Shown: positions 40,043 through 49,581, counted from the stretch's first letter. The stretch: 64,000 nt of DNA from Azonexaceae bacterium s22 (GCA_016617495.1 WYCU01000001.1:62001-126000); one strand, 5' to 3'. Numbers and translations: made by a program. The notes: generated by a model from the sequence alone, not told the origin.

Positions 40043-40471
40043 ATGGCGGATTCAACGGAGAAACCCTCGCCCGCCCGGGGCGATCCCACGTGGGTCGCCC
40101 CCGCGCTTTCGCGCGAGGACAAGACGCGCGTCGTTGGCAAGACACCCGTCTTTTTCGGGCCGCCCCTGGCGATCCTGACCGATGGCAAGAAGAACACCAT
40201 GGAGATCAGCGGCAGGTTGAACCTTGCCGCCGAGCGCTATCTGGAGATTCTCCGCCACCACGGTCTGACACTTAGCGAACCGGAACGCCAGTGTCTTCGG
40301 CATATCTGCAATACCGGCTTCATGTCACCGCTGGAAATCCGCGAATTGCCGCTGGAAGTCCGGCTCACAGCTTTCTGTTGCGATGGGTTGGACAAGGCAG
40401 CCCTGGCGCAAAAGCTCGACGCAGCCAGTTTTGCCGATCTGGTGGTTGTAGTCGAAACTTTGGGATTTTGA
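40043..40471 (+). CDS. Unknown protein of the cytochrome operon
   Basis: A 142-residue protein with no signal peptide or membrane helix, so probably cytosolic. The N-terminal part is polar (STEKPSPARGDPTWVAPALS); the C-terminal half looks helical (ERYLEILRHHGLTLSEPERQCLRHICNTGFMSPLEIRELPLEVR) with three cysteines. It resembles no family I can name. It lies 10 bases after the multihaem cytochrome and two before the hemerythrin gene, so cotranscription is near certain. Confidence 0.75.
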   Translation: MADSTEKPSPARGDPTWVAPALSREDKTRVVGKTPVFFGPPLAILTDGKKNTMEISGRLNLAAERYLEILRHHGLTLSEPERQCLRHICNTGFMSPLEIRELPLEVRLTAFCCDGLDKAALAQKLDAASFADLVVVVETLGF

Positions 40472-40473
40472 CC

Positions 40474-40884
40474 ATGGCAAAACGAACACAATGGATTCCG
40501 CATTTCAGTACGGGAAATGCCGATCTGGATACCCAGCACCAGCAACTGCTGGCGCAGTGCAATACCTTGGCCGACCAACTGGGCGATGCAAGCGAAGCCG
40601 CCAAGCGTGCCTTCGCCGAGACGCTGGAAAAGCTGATGGCCAGTGTGCGCGATCACTTTGCTGCGGAGCGGGCCATGCTCGCCCGTCACGGCTACCCGAA
40701 GCTCGACGAACACGAGCATGAGGGCGAGGAATTCGCTTACCTGGCATCGGAAATCGTCACCACCGAGAACTTCGACCCGGACGAACTCCAGACTTTCCTG
40801 GCCCTTTGGTGCACCGGGCACATTGTGGGCACCTCGCTGCAGCAACGCCCCTATCTGGCGCCGCCGGCGGACGTAACGGCCTGA
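40474..40884 (+). CDS. Bacteriohemerythrin-like protein with altered iron ligands
   Basis: A 136-residue hemerythrin-fold protein. The four-helix pattern and ligands are recognisable: His22 (DTQHQQ), His61 and Glu65 (RDHFAAER), His80 (DEHEHEGEEF) and His116 (TGHIVG). Two usual ligands are missing: the second histidine of HxxxH is Gly84 (a His is at 82 instead), and the bridging aspartate after HI is Ser121. Normal members carry a non-haem diiron site and bind O2 or sense it; this one may bind iron differently or act as a scaffold. It is the last gene before a strong terminator. Confidence 0.82.
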   Translation: MAKRTQWIPHFSTGNADLDTQHQQLLAQCNTLADQLGDASEAAKRAFAETLEKLMASVRDHFAAERAMLARHGYPKLDEHEHEGEEFAYLASEIVTTENFDPDELQTFLALWCTGHIVGTSLQQRPYLAPPADVTA

Positions 40885-40901
40885 ACCGGCCCCGGCGGGC
40901 A

Positions 40902-40937
40902 ATTGTCGCGGTCGACCGTCAAAAACAGGCAAAAATG
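40902..40937 (+). repeat. 36-bp palindrome-core repeat, copy 9
   Basis: TGTCGCGGTCGACCGTC followed by AAAAACAGGCAAAAATG, lying between the hemerythrin stop and its terminator. Confidence 0.82.
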
Positions 40938-40938
40938 A

Positions 40939-40972
40939 AACGGCGGGGTACATGACCCCGCCGTTCCTTTTT
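40939..40972. terminator. Bidirectional rho-independent terminator
   Basis: AACGGCGGGGT and ACCCCGCCGTT form an 11-bp perfect stem with a 5-base loop, followed by CCTTTTTTT on the plus strand. The minus strand reads the same stem, then TTCATTTTTGCC. It ends the cytochrome/hemerythrin operon and the convergent icmF. Confidence 0.9.
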
Positions 40973-41022
40973 TTCTCCTCCACCCTTACGGGTCGGGTTG
41001 CTGTTCCCCTCTGAGGAAAAAC

Positions 41023-44000
41023 TTACATGCTACGGCGGTACTGACCGCCCACTTCATACAGCGCCGAGCTGATCTGGCCCAGCGAACAGACCTTCACGGC
41101 ATCGACCAGCACGGCGAAGACGTTGCCGTTGTCGATCACGGTCTGCTTCAGCTTGGCGAGCATGGCCGGGGCTTTATCCGCATTACGGGCATGGAAGTCG
41201 CGCAGGCGCTTGATCTGCGACTGCTTTTCTTCCTCGGTCGAGCGGGCCAGTTCGATTTCCTGCTGGGCCATACCCTTCGGATTGAGGAAGGTGTTTACGC
41301 CGATGATCGGGTAGGAACCGTCGTGCTTCTTGTGCTCGTAGTAGAGCGACTCCTCCTGAATCTTGCCGCGCTGGTAGCCGGTTTCCATCGCACCCAGCAC
41401 GCCGCCGCGCGAGGCGATGGCTTCAAATTCCTTCAACACGGCTTCTTCGACCAGATCGGTCAGCTCGTCGATCACGAAAGCGCCCTGGTTCGGGTTTTCG
41501 TTCTTCGCCACACCCCACTCGCGGTTGATGATGAGCTGGATGGCCATGGCACGACGCACGGATTCTTCGGTCGGGGTGGTGATCGCTTCGTCGTAGGCGT
41601 TGGTGTGCAGGCTGTTGCAGTTGTCGTAGATAGCGATCAGCGCTTGCAGCGTGGTGCGGATGTCGTTGAAGTCCATTTCCTGGGCGTGCAGCGAGCGGCC
41701 CGAGGTCTGGATGTGGTACTTCAGCTTCTGGCTGCGCTCGTTGGCGCCGTACTTGTTCTTCATCGCCACGGCCCAGATGCGACGGGCGACGCGACCGATC
41801 ACCGAATACTCCGGATCCATGCCGTTGCTGAAGAAGAAGGACAGGTTCGGGGCGAAATCGTCGATGTGCATGCCGCGCGCCAGATACGACTCAACGTAGG
41901 TGAAGCCGTTGGAGAGCGTGAAAGCGAGCTGGCTGATCGGGTTCGCGCCGGCTTCGGCGATGTGGTAGCCGGAGATCGACACCGAGTAGAAGTTCTGCAC
42001 CTGGTTGTGCACAAAGAACTCCTGAATGTCGCCCATCATCTTCAAGGCAAATTCGGTCGAGAAGATGCAGGTGTTCTGGCCCTGGTCTTCCTTGAGGATG
42101 TCGGCCTGCACCGTGCCGCGAACGGACTTGAGCACCCATTCGCGAATCTTTTCAGCTTCGTCTTCGGTCGGCTGGCGGCCATTTTCCTTCTCGAACTTGG
42201 CTATTTGCTGGTCAATGGCGGTGTTGAAGAAGCAGGCCAGGATGATCGGGGCCGGGCCGTTGATGGTCATCGACACCGAGGTGCTCGGCGCGAGCAGATC
42301 GAAGCCGTCGTAGAGCACCTTGAGGTCGTCGAGCGTGGCAATCGACACACCGGAGTTGCCGATCTTGCCGTAGATGTCCGGGCGCTCGTCGGGGTCGCAG
42401 CCGTAGAGGGTCACGGAATCGAAGGCGGTGGAGAGGCGATGCGCCGGCATGCCTTCGGAAACCTTCTTGAAGCGGCGGTTGGTGCGGAAGGCATCGCCTT
42501 CGCCGGCAAACATGCGGGTCGGGTCCTCACCTTCGCGCTTGAAGGCGAACACGCCTGAGGTGTAGGGGAAGGAGCCGGGGACGTTTTCCTTCATCAGGAA
42601 GCGCAGGATTTCGCCGTCGTCGGTGTACTTCGGCAGGATGACCTTGCGGATCTTGGTGCCGGACAGCGATTCGGTGGTCAGCTTGGTGCGGATTTCCTTG
42701 TCGCGGATTTTCACCACGTACTCGTCGCCAGAATAGGCTTCCAGCGTCTGCGGCCACATGTCGAGCAGCTTTTTGGCCTTCGGGTCCTGCTGGCTGTCCT
42801 TGAAGGCCTGCATTTCATCGAAGTCCGCCACATTCTTGTCGCAAGCGGCAAAAACCGATTTGGCGATGCGCAGCGACTGGCGTTCGCGGGCAATCTTCAC
42901 CTGCTCTGCCGTGTGGGCATGGTAGCCGCGCACCGCGTCGGCGATCTCCGCCAGATAGCGCACACGCGCCGTGGGCACGATGGCGCGGCTGGCGGAAGAC
43001 TGTTTGACGGTGACCAGCGGCAGCTTGCCCGGCTTGAGCTTGAGACCCTTGGCGGTCAAGGCCGGCACCAGCGCCTGATAGAGACCGGTAACGCCATCGT
43101 CGTTGAAGCGTGCCGCCATCGTGCCGAACACCGGCATGTCGTCCGGCGACTGACCGAACAACTCGCGGTTACGCTGGTACTGCTTGCGCACGTCGCGCAG
43201 CGCATCTTCTGCGCCCTTGCGGTCGAACTTGTTGATCGCCACGAAGTCGGCAAAGTCGAGCATGTCGATTTTTTCCAACTGCGAAGCGGCACCGAATTCG
43301 GGGGTCATGACGTACATCGAGACATCGACAAACGGCACGATGGCGGCATCGCCCTGACCGATGCCCGAGGTTTCAACGATCACCAGATCGAAGCCGGCCA
43401 GCTTGCAGGCGGCGATAACCTCCGGCAGCGCGGCGGAGATTTCCGAGCCGGTGTCGCGGGTAGCCAGCGAGCGCATGAAAATGTTCGGATGCTCGATGGC
43501 GTTCATGCGGATACGGTCACCGAGCAAGGCCCCACCAGTCCGCTTGCGCGACGGGTCGATGGAGATCAGGCCGATCTTGACGCTGTCTTCCTGATCGAGA
43601 CGGAAGCGACGGACAATTTCATCGGTGAGTGAAGACTTACCCGCACCGCCGGTGCCGGTGATGCCGAGCACAGGGGTTTCCAGTTCGGCCGCTGCCTTGA
43701 GCAGCGGTTCTTTCAGTTCCGGCGCGGCGCCGTTTTCCAGCAGGGTGATGACGCGCGAAAGCAGGCGCTTGTCGCCCGCCTTGAGTCCGGCCAGCACTTG
43801 CTCGACGGTCGGCACGCCTTCGGCCGCCAGATCGAAATCGGACTTTTCGACCACGTCATTGATCATGCCTTGCAGGCCCATGACCACGCCATCCTCCGGC
43901 GCGTAGATGCGGGTGACGCCGTAGTCGTGCAGTTCGCGAATTTCCGCCGGCACGATCACCCCGCCGCCACCGCCAAAGACCTTGATGTTCTCGCCGCCGT

Positions 44001-44286
44001 TGGCCTTGAGCAGGTCAATCATGTACTTGAAGAACTCGACGTGGCCGCCCTGATAGGAGGTGATGCAGATGCCTTGCGCGTCTTCCTGCAAAGCGGCGTT
44101 CACGATTTCCTGCACCGAGCGGTTGTGGCCGAGGTGGATCACCTCGGAACCGGTCGATTGCAGAATCCGCCGCATGATGTTGATCGAGGCGTCATGGCCA
44201 TCGAACAATGAGGCAGCGGTGACAAAGCGCACCTTGTTCTTGGGCTTGTACGGCGCGAGCTTCTTGGCAACGGACAGATCGGTCAT
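41023..44286 (-). CDS. icmF: Fused isobutyryl-CoA mutase IcmF
   Basis: A 1087-residue cobalamin enzyme interconverting isobutyryl-CoA and n-butyryl-CoA. The N-terminal B12-binding domain holds the [15 protein letters not shown] lower-ligand motif (His near 31). The middle G-protein chaperone domain has Walker [14 protein letters not shown] (~210) and NKFDRKG. The C-terminal TIM-barrel mutase (residues ~540-1087) includes [20 protein letters not shown] and [16 protein letters not shown]. This domain order, chaperone fused in the middle, defines IcmF; a methylmalonyl-CoA mutase is much less likely. It is divergent from an AraC-type regulator. Confidence 0.95.
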   Translation of the reverse strand: MTDLSVAKKLAPYKPKNKVRFVTAASLFDGHDASINIMRRILQSTGSEVIHLGHNRSVQEIVNAALQEDAQGICITSYQGGHVEFFKYMIDLLKANGGENIKVFGGGGGVIVPAEIRELHDYGVTRIYAPEDGVVMGLQGMINDVVEKSDFDLAAEGVPTVEQVLAGLKAGDKRLLSRVITLLENGAAPELKEPLLKAAAELETPVLGITGTGGAGKSSLTDEIVRRFRLDQEDSVKIGLISIDPSRKRTGGALLGDRIRMNAIEHPNIFMRSLATRDTGSEISAALPEVIAACKLAGFDLVIVETSGIGQGDAAIVPFVDVSMYVMTPEFGAASQLEKIDMLDFADFVAINKFDRKGAEDALRDVRKQYQRNRELFGQSPDDMPVFGTMAARFNDDGVTGLYQALVPALTAKGLKLKPGKLPLVTVKQSSASRAIVPTARVRYLAEIADAVRGYHAHTAEQVKIARERQSLRIAKSVFAACDKNVADFDEMQAFKDSQQDPKAKKLLDMWPQTLEAYSGDEYVVKIRDKEIRTKLTTESLSGTKIRKVILPKYTDDGEILRFLMKENVPGSFPYTSGVFAFKREGEDPTRMFAGEGDAFRTNRRFKKVSEGMPAHRLSTAFDSVTLYGCDPDERPDIYGKIGNSGVSIATLDDLKVLYDGFDLLAPSTSVSMTINGPAPIILACFFNTAIDQQIAKFEKENGRQPTEDEAEKIREWVLKSVRGTVQADILKEDQGQNTCIFSTEFALKMMGDIQEFFVHNQVQNFYSVSISGYHIAEAGANPISQLAFTLSNGFTYVESYLARGMHIDDFAPNLSFFFSNGMDPEYSVIGRVARRIWAVAMKNKYGANERSQKLKYHIQTSGRSLHAQEMDFNDIRTTLQALIAIYDNCNSLHTNAYDEAITTPTEESVRRAMAIQLIINREWGVAKNENPNQGAFVIDELTDLVEEAVLKEFEAIASRGGVLGAMETGYQRGKIQEESLYYEHKKHDGSYPIIGVNTFLNPKGMAQQEIELARSTEEEKQSQIKRLRDFHARNADKAPAMLAKLKQTVIDNGNVFAVLVDAVKVCSLGQISSALYEVGGQYRRSM

Positions 44287-44395
44287 GACGGCGGTCTCCA
44301 GAGGATTGGTCGAATAGGCGCCATCGTAGGCCCCTACGCAGCCCCTGCCATTGTGGGCAAGGACGACAATCGTGCAAATTCTGCCAAGATGCTAT

Positions 44396-44431
44396 GCTGT
44401 CGCGGTCAACCTCGAAAAATGGGCCAAAATG
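44396..44431 (+). repeat. 36-bp palindrome-core repeat, copy 10, ending in a start codon
   Basis: TGTCGCGGTCAACCTCGAAA with a GGGCCAAAATG end. The final ATG is the start codon used for the AraC-family gene (44429). The core carries one change, GTCAAC for GTCGAC. Confidence 0.8.
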
Positions 44432-45490
44432 GTGCACCGCACGATCAAGCCTTCGGCAATTCGTACGCAAGCGACTGTTGCAATGGGATTTGTTACAGGA
44501 ATGCTTGCCGGTCTGCGGGCCCGCGGTTTGGACCCATCGCCAGCACTGAGCGTGACCGGCATTGACATTGCAGACATCGCCAGCCGAATTCCCGTCGCCA
44601 ATTACGCCGATCTGTACAACCGCCTCAACCACGCTTTCGATGATGAAGCGTTCGCGCTTTTCTCCCAGCCAATGCGTGTGGGCAGCTTCGAGTTTTTATG
44701 TCGCGGTTGCCTCAGCGCCCCCAATCTTGCCGAGGCACTCACCCGGGCCGGGCGATTTCTGCGCATCGTGCTGCCGGATCTCGCAGTTTCAGTGCGCCGC
44801 AACCGCGGCCAGGGGGAACTGCTCATCATGGAAACGCGGCGTCTTGCCGAGCATCCGGATGCCCCGGCGCGTGTATTTGCCTTCGAATGGCTGCTACGCC
44901 TGCTCCACGCCCTCGCCTGTTGGCTCGCCGGCCGGGGTATCGGCCTCGATACGGTGATTTTCCCGTACCGGAAACCGCTTCACTTTTCCGATTACGCCCT
45001 GATCTTCACCGAAAACTCACGCTTTGCCCCAACGCTGCCCGGCGGAAAAGGCACGCTTGTCGCGAGCTTCAATGCCAATCTGCTGGACCTGCCGATCCGG
45101 CGCGACGAAGCGGCGCTGCAGGCCTTTCTCGATGGCGCACCGGGGCGAATCACCATGCTTTACCGGCGCGACCGGGAAATGGTCACCCGCGTTCGTGATT
45201 TGTTGCGGAGCGCCTTCCCTGCCTCCCCTTCCCTTGAAGACATTGCCTTGCGCTTGCATCTCTCGCCGCGCACCGTCCATCGACGTCTGGAACAGGAAGG
45301 ATCCAGCTTTCGGGCCATCAAGGACGCCTTACGGCGTGACACGGCGCTGGCGCGCCTGAGCAAGACACGCGAACCGATCTCGCGTATCGCAAGCGAACTG
45401 GGTTATGCCGATCCTTCCGCATTTTATCGGGCATGCGTAGACTGGACCGGCATGTCGCCACGGGCCTATCGGCGCATCGGCACAGGCTAG
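44429..45490 (+). CDS. AraC-family transcriptional regulator
   Basis: A 353-residue regulator: an N-terminal effector/dimerisation domain of the arabinose-binding type (residues ~20-220, NYADLYNRLNHAFDDEAFALF, RRNRGQGELLIME) and a C-terminal double helix-turn-helix (LEDIALRLHLSPRTVHRRLEQEGSSFRAIKDALR and SRIASELGYADPSAFYRACVDWTGMSPRAYR). ATG 44429 is the last codon of repeat copy 10; ATG 44483 is an alternative with no better ribosome binding site. It is divergent from icmF with a 142-bp gap and probably regulates it (inference). Confidence 0.88.
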   Translation: MVHRTIKPSAIRTQATVAMGFVTGMLAGLRARGLDPSPALSVTGIDIADIASRIPVANYADLYNRLNHAFDDEAFALFSQPMRVGSFEFLCRGCLSAPNLAEALTRAGRFLRIVLPDLAVSVRRNRGQGELLIMETRRLAEHPDAPARVFAFEWLLRLLHALACWLAGRGIGLDTVIFPYRKPLHFSDYALIFTENSRFAPTLPGGKGTLVASFNANLLDLPIRRDEAALQAFLDGAPGRITMLYRRDREMVTRVRDLLRSAFPASPSLEDIALRLHLSPRTVHRRLEQEGSSFRAIKDALRRDTALARLSKTREPISRIASELGYADPSAFYRACVDWTGMSPRAYRRIGTG

Positions 45491-45571
45491 CCAGGGACAA
45501 TACCAGCCTTTCCATTCAACCCGCTTTGCGATACCCTTGGCATATTCATCCGCTTCGCATAATCCAACGCC

Positions 45572-45829
45572 ATGAGCAACAACGAAAGACGCAGAACAAC
45601 CGGCGACCGCCGCGAGGAAGACTTTGGCCCGCCAGCCGGCTGGAGTGAAAGGCGAAAACGCGTCGAGCGGCGTATCCCGGTGACGGCCGAAGTCGAAGTA
45701 AGCCAGGAAGAATGGGAACTCTACTTCGGCGCCACGGTTCGAGGCGAGACGACGGCAACGAACGTGGTCACGGTAACTCATCACCATGACGCTGATTTCA
45801 TTGACGTCTTCAGCCGAGTGCGGGACTAG
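45572..45829 (+). CDS. Small conserved protein of unknown function
   Basis: An 85-residue, very charged, Arg-rich protein (MSNNERRRTTGDRREEDFGPPAGW, SERRKRVERRIPVTAEVEV) with no signal or membrane segment. It looks like a betaproteobacterial conserved hypothetical I cannot name; nucleic acid or PilZ-type binding is possible from the RRKRVERR composition, but that is speculation. It is bounded by a terminator at 45846. Confidence 0.65.
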   Translation: MSNNERRRTTGDRREEDFGPPAGWSERRKRVERRIPVTAEVEVSQEEWELYFGATVRGETTATNVVTVTHHHDADFIDVFSRVRD

Positions 45830-45845
45830 TTCGCTAGCGTGAATC

Positions 45846-45874
45846 AAAAAGGGCCGGAGATTTCCGGCCCTTTT
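45846..45874. terminator. Bidirectional rho-independent terminator
   Basis: AAAAAGGGCCGGA and TCCGGCCCTTTTC form a stem with GC core and A/T flanks. It separates the small protein gene from the EF-G paralogue, both converging. Confidence 0.9.
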
Positions 45875-45892
45875 CGTTTTCAGGGGAAAAAC

Positions 45893-47944
45893 TCACTCAT
45901 CCTCATCGTGCAGCTGGAATTTGCTCGCCATCTGCTGCTGGATTTGGGGCGGCACAGCCGCATAGCGTGCGAATTCGATGGTGTAACTGCCGCGACCGCC
46001 CGTGAGTGACTTCAGGCGCGATTGATAGTCATTGAGTTCCGCCAAGGGCACTTCGCCGACGATGGCAGCCATACCGTGTCCGCGCCCGTCGGTGCCGGTA
46101 ATATGGCCGCGGCGCCCGGCAAGATCTCCCGTCAAGTCACCGATTGCCGCCTCCGGAACCACGATCTCGATACTGACAATCGGCTCCAGCACAATCGGCT
46201 TGGCGCCGCGAATCGCTTCGATGACGGCCTTGCGGCCGGCAATCGTAAAGGCCACTTCCTTGCCATCGACCGGGTGGGTCTTGCCGTCGAAGACGGTCAC
46301 CTTGACGTCTTCCACCTCGTAGCCCGCGACCACCCCCCCTTCGAGCGCCTGGCGTACGCCCTTTTCCACGGCGGGCATGAAGACACCGGGAATGACCCCG
46401 CCCTTCACCGCATCGACAAACTCGAAGCCTTCACCACGTCCTCTCGGTTCAATGCGCAGATGTACTTCACCGAACTGCCCGGCACCGCCCGATTGTTTCT
46501 TGTGACGATACATCGCCTCGGCGTTCGTCGTAATGGTTTCACGGTAGGGAATACGCGGTGGCTTGGTATCCACTTCCAGCTTGTACTGACCGGCCATTTT
46601 GGCCAGCTTGGACTTAAGGTGAATTTCCCCCAAGCCGCGGATCACGGTCTCATTACTGGTCGGGTGGCGCTCAACGACGAAAGTCGGATCCTCCATGGCC
46701 AGCTTGCCGAGAATATCGAACAGGCGCTGCTCATCGCCCTTCTTCTTCGTCTCGACCGCCAACCCGGCCATGGGCTGTGGGAAATCGAGGGGCACCAGAT
46801 GAATATGGTCCTCGTCATGCGAATCGTGGAGGACGCAATCAAACTCGATCTCGTCGACCTTGGCGATTGCGCCAATATCACCCGGCACCAATTCATCGAC
46901 CTCGACCGTGTCCTTGCCTTGTAACTGATAGAGGTGAGCGACCTTGAACGGGCGCTTGCCGTCACCGACGAAGAGCTGCATATCCTTTTTCACGGTGCCT
47001 TGGTGCACCCGGAAGATACCGATTTTCCCCATGTAGGGGTCGACCACCACCTTGAAGACGTGCGCCAGCACGTGTCTTGCGGCATCCGGCACGGCAGCGA
47101 AAGCCTCCGTCGCCCCCCCTGGCTCGCCCTTGTAGAACGGCGGCGGGTTGCCTTCGGCGGGATTCGGCGCAAGCGTGGCCAGGACATGCAGCAAGGCATT
47201 GATGCCTGCCCCGGTCTTGGCCGAGGTGAACAGGATGGGAATCAGGTGCCCTTCGCGTAATGCCTTCTCAAACGGCGCATGCAATGCAGCCGGGCTCGGA
47301 TCGGCGCCGTCATCGAGATATTGGGCAAGCAGGTCCTCGTCTTCTTCGACAATCTGGTCTATCAACGCACGGTGGGCGGCAGCCACCGATTCGAAGTCGG
47401 CATCGCCTGCATCGTGCTCGAGCACCTCGACCACATCGGCGCCCTCATGCGCCGGCAGGTCGAGAATCATGCATTGCTTGCCGAAACGCTGACGAATGTC
47501 GGCGACCAGACCGGGCAAATCCAGATTTTCGGCATCGATCTTGTTGATCACAATCATTCGGCACAGCTTGCGTTCGCTGGCATAACGCATCATGCGCTCG
47601 GTCATCAGTTCAATGCCGGTTTGGGCATTGATCACGATCAGCGCGGTATCGACACCGGCCAATGCGGCAATGGCCTGCCCCGAAAAATCGGGGTAGCCCG
47701 GTGTGTCGATCAGATGAACGTGCGTGTTTTCGCAGGCAAAATTGACCACCGCCGAGCTCAGTGAGTGCCCACTCTCCCGTTCTTGGGGATCGTAGTCACA
47801 AACCGTATTGCCTTTTTCAATGCTCCCCTTGGCGGGGATGGCGCCGGTCGCATGGAGCAGTGCTTCGGTCAGACTGGTTTTACCCGATGCCCCGTGGCCC
47901 ACAAGGGCAATGGAACGGATGGCCTCAGTAGCGTACTTCGACAT
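45893..47944 (-). CDS. Elongation factor G paralogue (EF-G2-like GTPase)
   Basis: A 683-residue translational GTPase of the EF-G fold: P-loop GHGASGKTSL, switch II DTPGYPDF, NKID, and the EF-G domain II-V order (RIEPRGRGEGFEF, GRRGHITGTDGRGHGMAAIVGEVPLAELNDYQSRLKSLTGGRGSYTIEF). The divergent switch I region and the isolated location, away from rpsL/rpsG/tuf, mark it as a paralogue and not the main EF-G. Its function in these lineages is not settled; ribosome rescue or stress roles are possible. No partner gene. Confidence 0.85.
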   Translation of the reverse strand: MSKYATEAIRSIALVGHGASGKTSLTEALLHATGAIPAKGSIEKGNTVCDYDPQERESGHSLSSAVVNFACENTHVHLIDTPGYPDFSGQAIAALAGVDTALIVINAQTGIELMTERMMRYASERKLCRMIVINKIDAENLDLPGLVADIRQRFGKQCMILDLPAHEGADVVEVLEHDAGDADFESVAAAHRALIDQIVEEDEDLLAQYLDDGADPSPAALHAPFEKALREGHLIPILFTSAKTGAGINALLHVLATLAPNPAEGNPPPFYKGEPGGATEAFAAVPDAARHVLAHVFKVVVDPYMGKIGIFRVHQGTVKKDMQLFVGDGKRPFKVAHLYQLQGKDTVEVDELVPGDIGAIAKVDEIEFDCVLHDSHDEDHIHLVPLDFPQPMAGLAVETKKKGDEQRLFDILGKLAMEDPTFVVERHPTSNETVIRGLGEIHLKSKLAKMAGQYKLEVDTKPPRIPYRETITTNAEAMYRHKKQSGGAGQFGEVHLRIEPRGRGEGFEFVDAVKGGVIPGVFMPAVEKGVRQALEGGVVAGYEVEDVKVTVFDGKTHPVDGKEVAFTIAGRKAVIEAIRGAKPIVLEPIVSIEIVVPEAAIGDLTGDLAGRRGHITGTDGRGHGMAAIVGEVPLAELNDYQSRLKSLTGGRGSYTIEFARYAAVPPQIQQQMASKFQLHDEDE

Positions 47945-47999
47945 CTTCGTCTCCCTGACTTTGCGTTTGACTGTCAGGGATTGTACGCCTGCCGCAGAA

Positions 48000-49361
48000 T
48001 CACTTTTTGATCTTTGTCGGTCTATTCCAACCGGTCAGCGTTACCTGTTTGGCCCGCGAGACGGTAAGCGTATCGGGCGGCGCATCCTTGGTCAGCGTCG
48101 TCCCCGCACCCAGGGTTGCCCCGCGACCGACGCGTACGGGCGCCACCAGTTGGGTATCGGAGCCGATAAAGGCCTCATCCTCAATGACCGTCTTGAATTT
48201 GTTGGCGCCGTCGTAGTTGCAGGTTATCGTTCCGGCGCCCACGTTCACGCGCTGGCCGATTTCCGCATCGCCGATATAGGCCAAGTGATTCACCTTGGAG
48301 CCTTCGTCAATACGGCTCTTTTTGACTTCGACAAAGTTGCCGATGCGGACGCGCGCCGCAAGCTCGACCCCCGGACGCAAGCGGGCGTAGGGCCCGAGTT
48401 CGCAGTCCGGACCGATATTTGCCGAATCGAAATGGCAGAAGGGGGCAATACGTACGCCCGCAGCCACTTTGACGTCTTTCAACACACAATAGGGGCCGAT
48501 CTCAACGCCGTCGCCCAACTCAACCTCACCCTCGAAGACACAGCCGACATCGATGGAAACATCGCGTCCATGTTTCAGGGTGCCGCGAATATCGATACGC
48601 GCGGGGTCCAGCAATCGGACACCCTCCAACATCAAACGCGTCGCCAGATTCAACTGATATTGGCGCTCCAGGGCCGCCAGCTGGACCTTGCTATTCACGC
48701 CAAGGACCTCCCAGTCATGAGCGGGTTTGGCCGTACGTACCGGCATGCCCTCGGCCACTGCCAGCGCGACGATGTCGGTCAGGTAATACTCACCCTGGGC
48801 GTTGTCGTTATTCAATTGGTCGAGCCAGGTCCCCAGGCGCGCCGTCGGGATAGCCATGATGCCAGTATTGACCTCGCGAATCGCCTTCTGCTCGGGGGAG
48901 GCATCCTTTTCTTCAACGATGCATTGGACATTGCCCGCCGCATCGCGAACGATCCGGCCGTAGCCAGTGGGGTCCGGGAGGGCCATCGTCAGGATCGACA
49001 AGCCGCCTTTGCCTGCTTCGATCAGACGCGCCAGAGTCGCCGCAGTCGTCAGCGGCACATCGCCATAAAGAACCAAGGTCTGTTCGACCGGCGCGAGTTG
49101 CGCCAGCGCTTGGGCTACGGCATGGCCCGTGCCCAGTTGCTGCGCCTGTTCGGCCCAATGCAAGTCCGGCGCCGCGAGGGTATCGCGAACCATGTCACCA
49201 CCATGACCATAAACCACGACCAGCCTCTCGGGGGACAATCCGCGAGCGGTATCGATCACATGCTGGGCCAGCGCCTTGCCGGCAACGGAATGCAACACCT
49301 TGGGCAAGTTGGAATGCATGCGCTTGCCCTGACCGGCAGCGAGGATGACGATATTGATCAT
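48000..49361 (-). CDS. glmU: Bifunctional GlmU (GlcN-1-P acetyltransferase / UDP-GlcNAc pyrophosphorylase)
   Basis: A 453-residue cytosolic enzyme making UDP-GlcNAc for peptidoglycan and LPS. The N-terminal nucleotidyltransferase has the signature [23 protein letters not shown] and [11 protein letters not shown]. The C-terminal left-handed beta-helix has hexapeptide repeats ([31 protein letters not shown]) with the catalytic segment [28 protein letters not shown]. The usual partner glmS is not in the window. Confidence 0.96.
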   Translation of the reverse strand: MINIVILAAGQGKRMHSNLPKVLHSVAGKALAQHVIDTARGLSPERLVVVYGHGGDMVRDTLAAPDLHWAEQAQQLGTGHAVAQALAQLAPVEQTLVLYGDVPLTTAATLARLIEAGKGGLSILTMALPDPTGYGRIVRDAAGNVQCIVEEKDASPEQKAIREVNTGIMAIPTARLGTWLDQLNNDNAQGEYYLTDIVALAVAEGMPVRTAKPAHDWEVLGVNSKVQLAALERQYQLNLATRLMLEGVRLLDPARIDIRGTLKHGRDVSIDVGCVFEGEVELGDGVEIGPYCVLKDVKVAAGVRIAPFCHFDSANIGPDCELGPYARLRPGVELAARVRIGNFVEVKKSRIDEGSKVNHLAYIGDAEIGQRVNVGAGTITCNYDGANKFKTVIEDEAFIGSDTQLVAPVRVGRGATLGAGTTLTKDAPPDTLTVSRAKQVTLTGWNRPTKIKK

Positions 49362-49540
49362 GGATGAGCTCCCTCGATTCCGGCTCCCTCGGCGGACATT
49401 CGCGCAGGACGGACGTTAGGATGAAGTGTAGGCAAAGGCATTAGAGGGCGAATTATCGCCATACCCCGCTCGGGCGCGCAATTTTTTCCAGCAAACGGGG
49501 TTGTACCGGGTTGTATCGCTCGCGTTGCCGCTGCCACACA

Positions 49541-49576
49541 TTTGTCGCGGTCGACCGCGAATTCAGGCCGAATTTG
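49541..49576 (+). repeat. 36-bp palindrome-core repeat, copy 11
   Basis: TGTCGCGGTCGACCGCG followed by AATTCAGGCCGAATTTG, whose tail is an imperfect palindrome around GGCC. It is intergenic, between glmU and the gltD terminator. Confidence 0.83.
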
Positions 49577-49581
49577 CACAT

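Noticed and set aside
41191-42558. A 455-codon open frame opposite icmF
   Set aside because: Antisense shadow of the mutase domain; composition bias only.
45893-47944. The main elongation factor G
   Set aside because: The gene is isolated from ribosomal protein and tuf genes and has a divergent switch I region, so it was called a paralogue.
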